This document shows positions 8,129 to 15,467 of a stretch of DNA of 15,773 nucleotides, one piece after another (position 1 is the stretch's first letter; each line of letters starts with the position of its first letter). A program made the translations under genes and the position numbers. Under the pieces are notes generated by a model. The model was given only the letters and a program-made list of their open reading frames with translations. It was not told the DNA's origin and did no database searches. Source of the DNA: Desulfobulbaceae bacterium (lineage in GTDB: Bacteria; Desulfobacterota; Desulfobulbia; Desulfobulbales; SURF-16); contig JANTFJ010000013.1 in NCBI GenBank assembly GCA_024763495.1, forward strand, positions 1 to 15,773, written 5' to 3'.

Positions 8129-8153
8129 GCTTACCAGCAGGGTGCAGGTAAGC
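8129..8153. repeat. 25-base palindrome in the gmhA-like leader
   Basis: The left arm GCTTACC (8129-8135) pairs with GGTAAGC (8147-8153). After one A/A mismatch a further three pairs (8137-8139 with 8143-8145) close on a GGG loop. No T run follows on either strand, so it is not a classical intrinsic terminator. It could be an operator, an RNA-processing hairpin or a fragment of a dispersed repeat. Confidence 0.6.
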
Positions 8154-8168
8154 GACCAGAGGTAGACT

Positions 8169-8197
8169 CTGATAAATTTTCGTGATCAGACTGACAA
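8169..8197 (-). promoter_or_regulatory. possible sigma70-type promoter for the gmhA-like operon
   Basis: On the minus strand TTGTCA (8192-8197) resembles a -35 box with one mismatch. After exactly 17 bases TATCAG (8169-8174) resembles a -10 box with two mismatches. The expected start near 8162 would put the palindrome in the 5' leader of the gmhA-like mRNA. Location in the only long gap supports it, but the -10 match is weak and chance occurrence in AT-rich DNA is possible. Confidence 0.3.
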
Positions 8198-8211
8198 GAG
8201 TTAACATGTGC

Positions 8212-8901
8212 TTATTTTGTAATAATCCGCTCAACGGAAAACGCCTCTGCTGCCTTGCACCCCACACTTACTCCGCGATATGTTGCCAGAGCCTCTACTC
8301 CGGATATGGAACGGCTGTGTGGATAATCTCTCATTTCCATATCATAGGCTTGCAGGGCCTTAATTTTAATAGACAAATAGTTGCTGATATCAACATAATA
8401 TTGAGGAATAAAAAAATCGCCTCCATGGGTAGATGCCCACTCAGTGCTGGAAAGAACCTCAAAGCTGTAAATCTGTTTAACCATACATCCGGGTTGCGGC
8501 CTGCAGGCAGTAAGAACAGCCTGATGGGTAATGCGGTGATCAATATTTAAATCGCCGCCATGATGGGTATAAATAATATTGGGATGTAGTTCCTCAATAA
8601 GAGACTCAAGGGGTTTAATTACTTGCAGCAGGGGAACTGTATCCAGACAATTATCAGGCAAACCTAGAAACAGAGGCTTTTCCGCTCCCACGATATTTGC
8701 CGCTTGTTCGGCCGCTCTTTGTCGCTCTTTGAGTTCTGGTGTATGTAGTTCTGTGGTTCCTCTGGAGCCGACACCATCTGCCATAAACACTACATACACA
8801 GAATCACCTTGCTCAACATGCCGAGCCATGACGCCACCGCAACCAAGAATGTCATCGTCAGGATGAGCAGCTACCACCAGTGCTGTTTGCGGTTCACGCA
8901 T
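8212..8901 (-). CDS. PIG-L/LmbE family N-deacetylase
   Basis: A 229-residue zinc-dependent deacetylase of the PIG-L/LmbE family, the usual length. It shows AHPDDD at 12-17 (zinc ligands and catalytic Asp) and HHGGDLNIDH at 113-122 (second metal-binding His). The family removes acetyl groups from N-acetyl amino sugars or sugar conjugates. No signal peptide is present, so a cytoplasmic nucleotide-sugar or lipid-linked substrate is expected. The ATG at 8901 is preferred over a TTG at 8907: AGGAG lies seven bases before the ATG but only one or two before the TTG. The start overlaps the end of the WbqC-like gene by eight bases. With a formyltransferase two genes upstream, a deacetylate-then-formylate sequence on one amino sugar is a reasonable inference. 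Confidence 0.88.
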   Translation of the reverse strand: MREPQTALVVAAHPDDDILGCGGVMARHVEQGDSVYVVFMADGVGSRGTTELHTPELKERQRAAEQAANIVGAEKPLFLGLPDNCLDTVPLLQVIKPLESLIEELHPNIIYTHHGGDLNIDHRITHQAVLTACRPQPGCMVKQIYSFEVLSSTEWASTHGGDFFIPQYYVDISNYLSIKIKALQAYDMEMRDYPHSRSISGVEALATYRGVSVGCKAAEAFSVERIITK

Positions 8902-9595
8902 TGACAAACTCCTGATTATTGCTTAACTTTCTCAGGCTATCCGGGCCATGATTGAACAAAAGATCAATCACAGACATAAAAGGACAGAATCCTTTATAAA
9001 GCTGGGTGTAAGTCGGGTGTTGATAATCATGATACATCAGCTTGATACCAGCACGGGAAAATGAAGCGGCATCCAGATAGTCTCGACCAAACGGACCGGA
9101 CACATAGACTTTTGCCCCAACTTCCAGACAGAGATTTAAAATACGTTCGCTTTTGATCCCACCAGCCTTCATTTCAGAACTAAAAACTGTTTTTGTTTTG
9201 ATGCCCAACATGCAGAAGAGCTGGGCGGTGCTGTCGGTAAGCAGAGAGGCCAGATCAAGCCGGTCATGCTGGAAAAGCTGTTCCAGAACAGAAGCATATT
9301 TCGGCCAAAACGGCGCCTTGGAGTAACAATGACGAATCCTGTTCCAATGTTTTTTTCTCCAATTGCTATCATTATTTACCGTTAATTTGTTAATATTTCT
9401 ATAAAAATTTCCTTTCCGGTTCACTGGGACGGTCAACCATAACGATCCGTCTTGTCCCTTTATTTGGTTACGATGGGTGAATCCACGACGTTCAAATTGA
9501 ACATCATCCAGGATAATGGCAAGATCTGATCGGTGAATTCGGTCAAAATATCCCAGCCAGGGCAGATAGGCCGGTTGTGCTATGGAAACAATCAC
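8894..9595 (-). CDS. WbqC-family protein
   Basis: A 233-residue protein matching the WbqC-like family of O-antigen and glycan loci. The N-terminus carries QPAYLPWLGYFDRI (7-20), followed by DDVQFERRGFTHRNQIKG (30-47). The C-terminal region carries HPTYTQLYKGFCPFMSVIDL and LLFNHGP. The family's biochemical function is not settled in general; it is repeatedly found beside amino-sugar modification genes and is suspected to take part in acyl or aminoacyl decoration. The start is GTG at 9595, overlapping the upstream stop as GTGA, with AAGGA six bases before it. It overlaps the PIG-L gene at its end. Soluble, with no membrane segment. Confidence 0.85.
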   Translation of the reverse strand: MIVSIAQPAYLPWLGYFDRIHRSDLAIILDDVQFERRGFTHRNQIKGQDGSLWLTVPVNRKGNFYRNINKLTVNNDSNWRKKHWNRIRHCYSKAPFWPKYASVLEQLFQHDRLDLASLLTDSTAQLFCMLGIKTKTVFSSEMKAGGIKSERILNLCLEVGAKVYVSGPFGRDYLDAASFSRAGIKLMYHDYQHPTYTQLYKGFCPFMSVIDLLFNHGPDSLRKLSNNQEFVNA

Positions 9596-10185
9596 GTAGG
9601 ATCCTTATATAAATATATTGTAAAATCGTGGGGTAGATAATCATGCCGCAAAACAACTTTTGAGGTCAAGGTTCGACAAAAGCTGAGAATCTCACCCGGC
9701 TCAAGGCACAATTCATCTTTTTCTGTTTGTTCTCCCCAGCAACTCAAACTGTTGAACGCCACGCCGCAGGTTGCCAGATCAAACATTGCCTTGATTAAGG
9801 GGAGCGCCTGATCCTGGCTGTCTAAAAGATAAAATATTCCGCTGGCAACTACATAATCAAAATTCCCGGGCAAATGTTGACTGAGGATATCGACCTGTTT
9901 CACTGTTAGCTCAGGAAATCTTTTCCGGCAATGATGAACCATGGCTTCGGTAATATCCACCCCGAGATAATCTACTTTTATCTTTTTTGTCTGCAGCCAG
10001 GCATATAGGTCACAGAGACCGCATCCTACATCCAGGATCATTTTACCATCAAGATCATCGATTCCTGCCAAAATTTGAAAGCGCAGATTCTGTGACTGTT
10101 GGCTGCCCCAGTCAAGCACTTGGTGAGATGAGTCATTTCGAGCTAAAAGTCCTGTAAAATAATTACTAATTTGTTCGTTATTCAT
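9592..10185 (-). CDS. class I SAM-dependent methyltransferase
   Basis: A 197-residue Rossmann-fold methyltransferase. Motif I is LDVGCG at 51-56, an acidic loop follows (YLGVDITEAMV), and motif IV is DYVVASGIFYLL. An N-terminal segment with DWGSQQSQNLRF (25-36) precedes the fold; I have seen this pattern in small methyltransferases of sugar clusters. It lies 12 bases after the formyltransferase and ends in a GTGA overlap with the WbqC-like gene. The ATG at 10185 has no strong ribosome site and may rely on coupling. The acceptor (sugar hydroxyl, amine or acyl group) cannot be told from sequence. Confidence 0.82.
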   Translation of the reverse strand: MNNEQISNYFTGLLARNDSSHQVLDWGSQQSQNLRFQILAGIDDLDGKMILDVGCGLCDLYAWLQTKKIKVDYLGVDITEAMVHHCRKRFPELTVKQVDILSQHLPGNFDYVVASGIFYLLDSQDQALPLIKAMFDLATCGVAFNSLSCWGEQTEKDELCLEPGEILSFCRTLTSKVVLRHDYLPHDFTIYLYKDPT

Positions 10186-10197
10186 AAATATTTCGAC

Positions 10198-11118
10198 TCA
10201 CTCCATGGAACAATCTGTAAAAACATCACCGACTTTAACCATACCGAATGGATAATTATTGAATTCATAATCGGTAATCAGCAAGCTTCCCCCGGAAGCT
10301 GCTACCACAAAAGAACCATCGCTGTTGACGGACACGATTGTTCCATTATCATTTTCGTAAATTTTTTTTTGCATTACTGTTTTCCAGAAGAATACTTTCC
10401 GGCCCTGCAAAAATGAAAATGCACCGGGGTATGGTCTGGAAACTGCCCTGATCAAATTAAATATTCTCTTTACGTCCACATGCCAATTAATCAAACCATC
10501 TTTCGGTTTTCGAGCCGCAAATACCAAGTTGTCTTCTGCAATAACCTGGACATTTCCAGTTGCCTGTCCAAGGACTATTTTATCAATACTTTGCCTGGTA
10601 ATTGTCCGGTATAGAGGATAGAGTTTATTAAGAGCGTCACCGACGTCCTCCTCAGTTGAAAGATCATAGGACAGTTGTTTAATTATATTACCGGTATCAA
10701 CTCCTTCATCTACCCAGTGGCAGGTCAGACCAAGCCGGGTTTCACCATTTATTATGGCCCAGTTGATTGGAGCTCTACCCCGATAGGTCGGCAGAAGACT
10801 TGGGTGGAGATTAACAGCACCTAAAACTGTTTCATTAACCAGGTCAAGGGGCAAAATATAACGGTAATCTGTAATCCATATCAAATCAGTTTTCTTCTGA
10901 TGAACAAATTCTCTTACTGCCGCATCACGCCCCTTACCTCTGATTACTGGAATATTATTTTTATCGGCAAATTTATAAACAGACTCATAAACAACACCAT
11001 CCTCCGGATCTATAGGATGAGCGACAACAGCAGTGACTATAACATAACGATGACCAAGCAAGGCCTTTAATGCCTCTACCCCAACAGTATGATTACCAAA
11101 AAAAACTGTACGTATCAT
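10198..11118 (-). CDS. Fmt/ArnA-type formyltransferase, probably sugar N-formyltransferase
   Basis: A 306-residue formyltransferase with the full N10-formyl-tetrahydrofolate domain. NLHPSLLPTYRGRAPINW (103-120) holds Asn103 and His105, and WVDEGVDTGNII holds Asp141, the conserved Asn-His-Asp catalytic set. The C-terminal domain from about 210 (INWHVDVKRIFNLIRAVS, then RPYPGAF) resembles that of ArnA and Fmt. It is almost certainly not the housekeeping Met-tRNA enzyme, because it sits between two methyltransferases in a glycan operon with no def or rRNA-methyltransferase neighbour. A likely substrate is an amino sugar or nonulosonic-acid precursor. The ATG at 11118 has AAGGAG ten bases upstream. 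An A9 run occurs inside the gene (10362-10370, T on the plus strand), at codons for QKKI. Confidence 0.85.
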   Translation of the reverse strand: MIRTVFFGNHTVGVEALKALLGHRYVIVTAVVAHPIDPEDGVVYESVYKFADKNNIPVIRGKGRDAAVREFVHQKKTDLIWITDYRYILPLDLVNETVLGAVNLHPSLLPTYRGRAPINWAIINGETRLGLTCHWVDEGVDTGNIIKQLSYDLSTEEDVGDALNKLYPLYRTITRQSIDKIVLGQATGNVQVIAEDNLVFAARKPKDGLINWHVDVKRIFNLIRAVSRPYPGAFSFLQGRKVFFWKTVMQKKIYENDNGTIVSVNSDGSFVVAASGGSLLITDYEFNNYPFGMVKVGDVFTDCSME

Positions 11119-11132
11119 CGGTTGTTATCTCC

Positions 11133-11843
11133 TTAACTATTGGTTATCTCAACTTTTTCCACCACTACCCGCCATTCGGCGTGAGTATCACCGCAGGGAG
11201 CCAGCATGTCGGTAATCTCAACCCGGTCAATTGATATAAACTTCCATCCATCAGCAAACTGGGTATTTAATTCTGTTCGTGAAACAAAATGAAGCTGTCC
11301 GCAGCCAACCAGTCTGCCGGCATCAATATTCATGATAAGACCATCAGCCCCACATTCACCACTTCGCAAGCTGGAATGGCTGTCAGCATATGTGTTATAA
11401 AAAAATTTGCCGCCGGGCCGTAATACACGATAAATTTCGCCAATGGCTCTGCGCAAATCTTCTACACCGACACAACAGAGGGAATCCCGGTCGATAACTA
11501 AATCAAATTGCTCATCAGCAAAGGGTAATTCCCTGAAATTGCCCTGTCGCAGATCGCCAGCAAGTTTTTCATCCGCAAACCACTTACGGGCATTTATGAC
11601 AGCGGTTTTGCTGGCTTCAATACCGGAAACAGCAATACCTTCCCGGGCAGCAAACCACAAGTTGCAGCCTGATCCAAATCCGATCTCCAGTAATTTTACT
11701 TCATTTCGGGAACGATACTGCGGGGCATATTTGAAGACAAAACTGACTACACAGTCCCATGGATATTTTTCTCCGTGTCCCTGGCTGTATTTTTTTTCCC
11801 AGATTGGATCAACATCTTTTATGATACTTCTTGCAGATGCCAT
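11133..11843 (-). CDS. class I SAM-dependent methyltransferase
   Basis: A 236-residue methyltransferase. Motif I is LLEIGFGSG (51-59), the ribose-binding acidic loop is VSGIEASKTAV, motif IV is FDLVIDRDSLCCV, and VLRPGGKFFYNTY follows as is typical of this superfamily. An N-terminal segment with IWEKKYSQG and KYPWD resembles methyltransferases found next to neuB in nonulosonate loci. The start ATG 11843 lies inside the end of the NeuB gene, giving a 25-base overlap; GGGAG sits 13 bases upstream and no better ATG lies downstream near the fold. The substrate is probably a nonulosonate or its precursor, judged only from position. Confidence 0.83.
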   Translation of the reverse strand: MASARSIIKDVDPIWEKKYSQGHGEKYPWDCVVSFVFKYAPQYRSRNEVKLLEIGFGSGCNLWFAAREGIAVSGIEASKTAVINARKWFADEKLAGDLRQGNFRELPFADEQFDLVIDRDSLCCVGVEDLRRAIGEIYRVLRPGGKFFYNTYADSHSSLRSGECGADGLIMNIDAGRLVGCGQLHFVSRTELNTQFADGWKFISIDRVEITDMLAPCGDTHAEWRVVVEKVEITNS

Positions 11844-12883
11844 TTTTTGATCACTTCTCCCTGATTAATTTGTTTGTTCGTCTTCATGCCAATCAGAAAA
11901 TCCACCATTTTCGGCGGATAGCCAGTACCTGGTCGTTGAAAAATAATATCATCACGGCTTATTATTGTGCCTTTGTCAATATTTTGCGCTGCTACACAGG
12001 AGAGACGAAAATTTTGCCGGGATACATTCTCTGTGGGGCAAGGAATAATTGCGGCTGAACCTATCATTGCCTCAGCATCACGCACTGCTCGCACAAGTTC
12101 AGCCATTTCTGCAGGATCAGCTGAAAAACGATGATCAGGCCCCGGCAAATCTTTGGTCAGAGTAAAATGTTTTTCAATCCAGCAGGCTCCTGATGCCACA
12201 GCTGCAACAGCAGCAATTACTCCTTCACTATGATCACTGAAACCGACCAGGGCTCCAAAAGCATGCCGCAGAGAATTGATCCGCCGTAGATTAATATCAT
12301 CCGGATGGGCTGGGTATGAAGAGGTACAATGCAAAAGCACAAGCTGTCTGTTACCTGTTTCAGCGAAAAAACGCACTGCGTCATCAATTTCCGCCAGCGT
12401 AGCCATTCCTGTTGAAAGCACCACCGGCAGACCGGTTTTCCCCATATGTTGGATAAGTTCAAGATTTACCAGGTAATCAGAGCCATTTTTTAATACCGGA
12501 CTTCCCAATTCACACAACATGTCTATGCCCTGCTTACTGGTTGGGGTGCTGTGGAAATCAAGATCATGCTGCCGACAGCAGGCAGCCATTTCAATCATGT
12601 CAGCCTGTGTCAACTCACAGCGCTTAAACATATCGTACTGTGGCTCTTCCATTTCAACTCCGGCTGAGACATAATGATAAGTCAAATTACGGTCTGATAA
12701 AAAATCCTCGGTTTGGTAATTTTGAAATTTAACAGCGTCTGCCCCGGCCACTTTGGCAGCTGCAATAATTTTTTTGGCCAGTTCCATATCACCGTTGTGA
12801 TTAATTCCTATCTCGGCAACAATATAGGCCGGTTGGCTACGGCCAATGGTTTTTCGGCCAATTTTAATATTTTTTTTAAACAT
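11819..12883 (-). CDS. neuB: NeuB/SpsE-family nonulosonic acid synthase
   Basis: A 354-residue PEP-condensing synthase. The TIM-barrel part shows YIVAEIGINHNGD (20-32), AVKFQNYQTEDF (50-61), STPTSKQGIDML (112-123), VLSTGMATLAEI (155-166), GFSDHSEG (214-221) and EKHFTLTKDLPGPDH (237-251). A C-terminal SAF/antifreeze-like domain from about 290 holds RPGTGYPP. It condenses PEP with a 2,4-diacetamido- or N-acetyl-hexose to give a nine-carbon acid. PGPDH followed by FSADP resembles neuraminate/legionaminate/SpsE-type synthases more than PseI, so the exact sugar is uncertain. The start overlaps the pseG stop by eight bases. An A8 run follows the start codon after TTT (12870-12877, T on the plus strand). 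It probably acts directly after the PseG-like hydrolase. Confidence 0.9.
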   Translation of the reverse strand: MFKKNIKIGRKTIGRSQPAYIVAEIGINHNGDMELAKKIIAAAKVAGADAVKFQNYQTEDFLSDRNLTYHYVSAGVEMEEPQYDMFKRCELTQADMIEMAACCRQHDLDFHSTPTSKQGIDMLCELGSPVLKNGSDYLVNLELIQHMGKTGLPVVLSTGMATLAEIDDAVRFFAETGNRQLVLLHCTSSYPAHPDDINLRRINSLRHAFGALVGFSDHSEGVIAAVAAVASGACWIEKHFTLTKDLPGPDHRFSADPAEMAELVRAVRDAEAMIGSAAIIPCPTENVSRQNFRLSCVAAQNIDKGTIISRDDIIFQRPGTGYPPKMVDFLIGMKTNKQINQGEVIKKWHLQEVS

Positions 12884-14003
12884 ACCGCATCATCCTTGCT
12901 GCGACTATCTCAGCCCCTGTCCCGTGACAGACATTGGCAGCTGCATTCGACATAGCAATATATTTTTCCGGATTAGTGAATAAACTAATTGTCGCCGCAG
13001 CTATATCATTTTGCAGATGTTCGGATAATTGTATGGCAATAATTGCGCCTAGTTCTTCCAGCCGAGAGGCAATCAGACGTTGGTTTTCCTCCTCAACCAC
13101 CAGCAATGTCGGCAAGCCAAGGCAGCAGCGCTCCCAAGAAGTTATTCCTCCTGTTCCGATAGCAAAATCTGCCCTTGTCATTAATTCAGCCATGTTTTTT
13201 ACAGCATGGTGCACTTTTATTTTCAAAAAAGACTCACTGCTTCTTCGGCAAATCTCTTTATAATGGGGGGCGTGTACCCCCAACACCATATCTACCGTTA
13301 TATTTTTATGCCAAGGTAACAATTCAAGAGCTGCTAAAGCCACGCCTGACAGATTTGCAGGATCCATACCTCCCATACTTACCAGAATACGGCCTGATGA
13401 CCGGCCATTTTTACGGCGAAATAACGACATCTTCCGATAAACAGCAAATTGCGGTCTGAGCAAAGCGAATTCAGTTCCAGTCAGAAAAACACAATGTCCA
13501 TCAACCAGTTTTTTGTAATCCCCGGCAGTCCTGTCTAATGTCTGGTCCAGCAGAAGATCACAGTCCAACCGCCTGTTCGCCAAGTCATCAATCACCATGA
13601 TTTGCTGCACGTATGGCCGTAACATATTATGCCAGCCGGAATCCAGCGTATAATGGTCAACTACCAGCCAAGAGATATCTTTTGTGGACCATGGAAAATC
13701 CTTGCGGTCAAATGATGCAATTGTTTCCCTTGCGTCCTGTCGCCAATCAACGCCAAGCCAATCGGCATATTGTCCTGCTATTCTGGATTTTTCTTTTTGA
13801 GCAGGTGGAGGCAACTTGAAGACAGAAATGCCATGCTGCTTAATCTGTTCAGCCATATGACCTTCATGTTCTCGGCAAACAAAACAGACCCCAGCCCCTG
13901 CACGGAGCAATTCTTGTCCTAGAGTTAAACAACGCATAACATGGCCGCTGCCCATCTGCAGAGATGCGTCAACACGAAAAATAATGTTTATTTGTCGTCT
14001 CAT
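12876..14003 (-). CDS. pseG: PseG/SpsG-type UDP-sugar hydrolase
   Basis: A 375-residue GT-B-like hydrolase. GSGHVMRCLTLGQEL (18-32) carries His21, equivalent to the general-base His of PseG. Then come VVDHYTLDSGWH (114-125), VIDDLANRRLDCDLLLDQTL (137-156), RILVSMGGMDP (205-215), and a C-terminal nucleotide-binding part with GTGGITSWERCCLGLP. The family removes UDP from UDP-2,4-diacetamido-2,4,6-trideoxyhexose before the NeuB/PseI condensation. No acetyltransferase (PseH) domain is fused. It is coupled to spsF by an ATGA overlap and to neuB by an eight-base overlap, giving the spsF-spsG-spsE order. A truncated paralogue lies about 1.5 kb upstream at 15468-15680. Confidence 0.92.
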   Translation of the reverse strand: MRRQINIIFRVDASLQMGSGHVMRCLTLGQELLRAGAGVCFVCREHEGHMAEQIKQHGISVFKLPPPAQKEKSRIAGQYADWLGVDWRQDARETIASFDRKDFPWSTKDISWLVVDHYTLDSGWHNMLRPYVQQIMVIDDLANRRLDCDLLLDQTLDRTAGDYKKLVDGHCVFLTGTEFALLRPQFAVYRKMSLFRRKNGRSSGRILVSMGGMDPANLSGVALAALELLPWHKNITVDMVLGVHAPHYKEICRRSSESFLKIKVHHAVKNMAELMTRADFAIGTGGITSWERCCLGLPTLLVVEEENQRLIASRLEELGAIIAIQLSEHLQNDIAAATISLFTNPEKYIAMSNAAANVCHGTGAEIVAARMMRYV

Positions 14004-14731
14004 TCAACTGTTTTCTGTTGAACATGGCGATTGATTTCCAGCCATTCCGGATGTTCTTTCAGCAAATCAAGCACATCGTACCAGCTGAAATTGTCCTGTC
14101 CAAAATAATCATAAATCTTCCGGACAAATAAAAGATCTTCCGGCGTATCCACGGTCCAGCGCATTTTTGATAAATCATGATCATTAATCACGCCTTGTAA
14201 GGCAAAAAGTAGGGGATTACGCAAAATATATTCTGTTACATGTTCTCGCCAGGCAGGGTTTTTATCCTCTAACCAGGCTTTTTCTAAAGCCGAAAATTTC
14301 ATTGCCTCTGCATCCAGTCCCTGGGGAAAAGTGCGTCGGGGAATAAACGAAGAAACATAGTCCAGTTGCTCAAAATCTTCCCGCAGGCAGACGACAACTC
14401 TATTGATAATTTCCGGTTCAATGAGCGGGCAATCAGAGGTAACCCTTACCACAACATCAGCCTCATATTCCTGAGAGGCTCGGTAATACCTGTTCAGTAC
14501 ATCATCTTCTGCGCCACGATAACAGGCAACACCCATATCTTCACACTGACCAACCAACACGTCATTTTCGTCGGAATCAGGTACAGCGACAACAATTTGA
14601 TCTATAACTTCTGCCCTGGCAGTTCTTTTGACCACTCGAACCAACATGGGTTCACCGCCTAATTTCATGAGTACCTTTCCCGGCAGACGTGTGCTTCCCA
14701 TCCGGGCCTGAATAACTGCTACAACCTTCAT
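14000..14731 (-). CDS. spsF: SpsF-type CMP-nonulosonate cytidylyltransferase
   Basis: A 243-residue nucleotidyltransferase with the N-terminal signature VIQARMGSTRLPGKVL (6-21), an allele of the NTP-binding loop seen in SpsF and related KdsB/NeuA-fold enzymes. Further motifs are RGAEDDVLNRYY (74-85), VRVTSDCPLIEP (about 96-107) and MRWTVDTPEDLLFV near the C-terminus. In sps/pse loci this protein activates the nonulosonic acid with CTP. Older annotation calls it a spore coat polysaccharide protein or a glycosyltransferase family protein. It is coupled at both ends by ATGA overlaps, with the methylase upstream and pseG downstream. Length is normal for the family. Confidence 0.9.
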   Translation of the reverse strand: MKVVAVIQARMGSTRLPGKVLMKLGGEPMLVRVVKRTARAEVIDQIVVAVPDSDENDVLVGQCEDMGVACYRGAEDDVLNRYYRASQEYEADVVVRVTSDCPLIEPEIINRVVVCLREDFEQLDYVSSFIPRRTFPQGLDAEAMKFSALEKAWLEDKNPAWREHVTEYILRNPLLFALQGVINDHDLSKMRWTVDTPEDLLFVRKIYDYFGQDNFSWYDVLDLLKEHPEWLEINRHVQQKTVE

Positions 14732-15381
14732 GACTGCTTTGCCTTATTTTTTTTCTGCAATAAATACATTACATCATGGTTATCATTATGGAGATAAGGA
14801 TATATTTTCTTGTCAACCAGCTCAAGATCGGCAAAGGTATCCAGAAAAATTTCAGGATAATCACCTTTCCATAATAAAGAATCTTTTTTGTGGTAAATTA
14901 CGTTGACAAATTTTTTTGAAAAATATTCATAACCCCAAATATATCTTTTACTGCACCGGTAAATTTCTTTAAGTGCCTTATCAAGATCTTTGGGATCAAG
15001 ATGAATAAGAACCCCGGATGTGAACACCAGATCAAAATATTTATCGGGAAAGGAAATATCAAAAACAGAACCTGTACTAATAGTAATATTTTTCAGTCTT
15101 TTTTTAGCCTTCTTCACAGCAAAAGGCTGGAGTTCAATACCAAACAAATTTTTAAAGCCCATTTGCTGTAAACATAACAGCTGGTTTCCGGTGTTGGCCC
15201 CTACTTCGAGGATGCGGATATCAGCCGACATTTGCCCCAGAAATTTTTTATTCATTTCAACACGGCTGACCCCAAAATTTTTCAAATAATATGCCTCCAT
15301 TTCCGCCATACTTATCGTATTGCGGATTGTGTAATCCTGGCCAAACTTTCCTTTCCATACTTTTTGCTGTTCTGTTTCCAT
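14728..15381 (-). CDS. pseudaminic acid biosynthesis-associated methylase
   Basis: A 217-residue class I methyltransferase resembling the pseudaminic-acid-associated methylase family. The N-terminus has WKGKFGQDYTIRN (9-21). Motif I is LEVGANTGN (58-66), followed by FGIELQPFAV, then DLVFTSGVLIHLDP (117-130), and a C-terminal HDVMYLL. Members lie beside pse genes and probably methylate the nonulosonate or an N-acyl group; the exact acceptor is not known to me. The ATG at 15381 has AGGA 11 bases upstream. The stop overlaps the spsF start as ATGA. An A8 run near the 3' end (14747-14754, T on the plus strand) encodes the lysine-rich tail. Confidence 0.85.
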   Translation of the reverse strand: METEQQKVWKGKFGQDYTIRNTISMAEMEAYYLKNFGVSRVEMNKKFLGQMSADIRILEVGANTGNQLLCLQQMGFKNLFGIELQPFAVKKAKKRLKNITISTGSVFDISFPDKYFDLVFTSGVLIHLDPKDLDKALKEIYRCSKRYIWGYEYFSKKFVNVIYHKKDSLLWKGDYPEIFLDTFADLELVDKKIYPYLHNDNHDVMYLLQKKNKAKQS

Positions 15382-15467
15382 AATGATTTATATCCTGGAA
15401 ATTTTTATAATCATGGGCATCAGTTTGGGACAATACAAGATAAATGAGTCCGTTGATTTAATGTATT

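Larger units (their letters stand above)
8060..8211. other. intergenic region with palindrome, short repeats and possible promoter
   Basis: This is the longest non-coding gap in the window, 152 bases between the deacetylase stop and the GmhA-like start, where all other gaps are under 90 bases. It contains a 25-base palindrome, a ten-base direct repeat (one copy at 8106-8115; the other, 8058-8067, overlaps the gmhA-like start codon), a repeated GGTAAGCG (8076-8083 and 8147-8154), a CTCAG/CTGAG inverted pair (8100-8104 and 8119-8123) and a possible promoter. A 60-codon minus-strand open frame running through it has no support and is not called. Confidence 0.6.

Noticed and set aside
8129..8153. 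Palindrome as an intrinsic terminator for the deacetylase operon
   Set aside because: No T run follows the stem on either strand and the inner stem has a mismatch, so a terminator call is not supported.
8085..8267. 60-codon minus-strand open frame across the long intergenic gap
   Set aside because: It starts inside the deacetylase gene in another frame, has no ribosome site or family likeness, and its composition follows the palindrome and repeats.
10198..11118. Housekeeping methionyl-tRNA formyltransferase (fmt)
   Set aside because: There is no def, priA or rsmB neighbour and the gene is embedded between sugar-modifying methyltransferases, so a sugar formyltransferase fits better.
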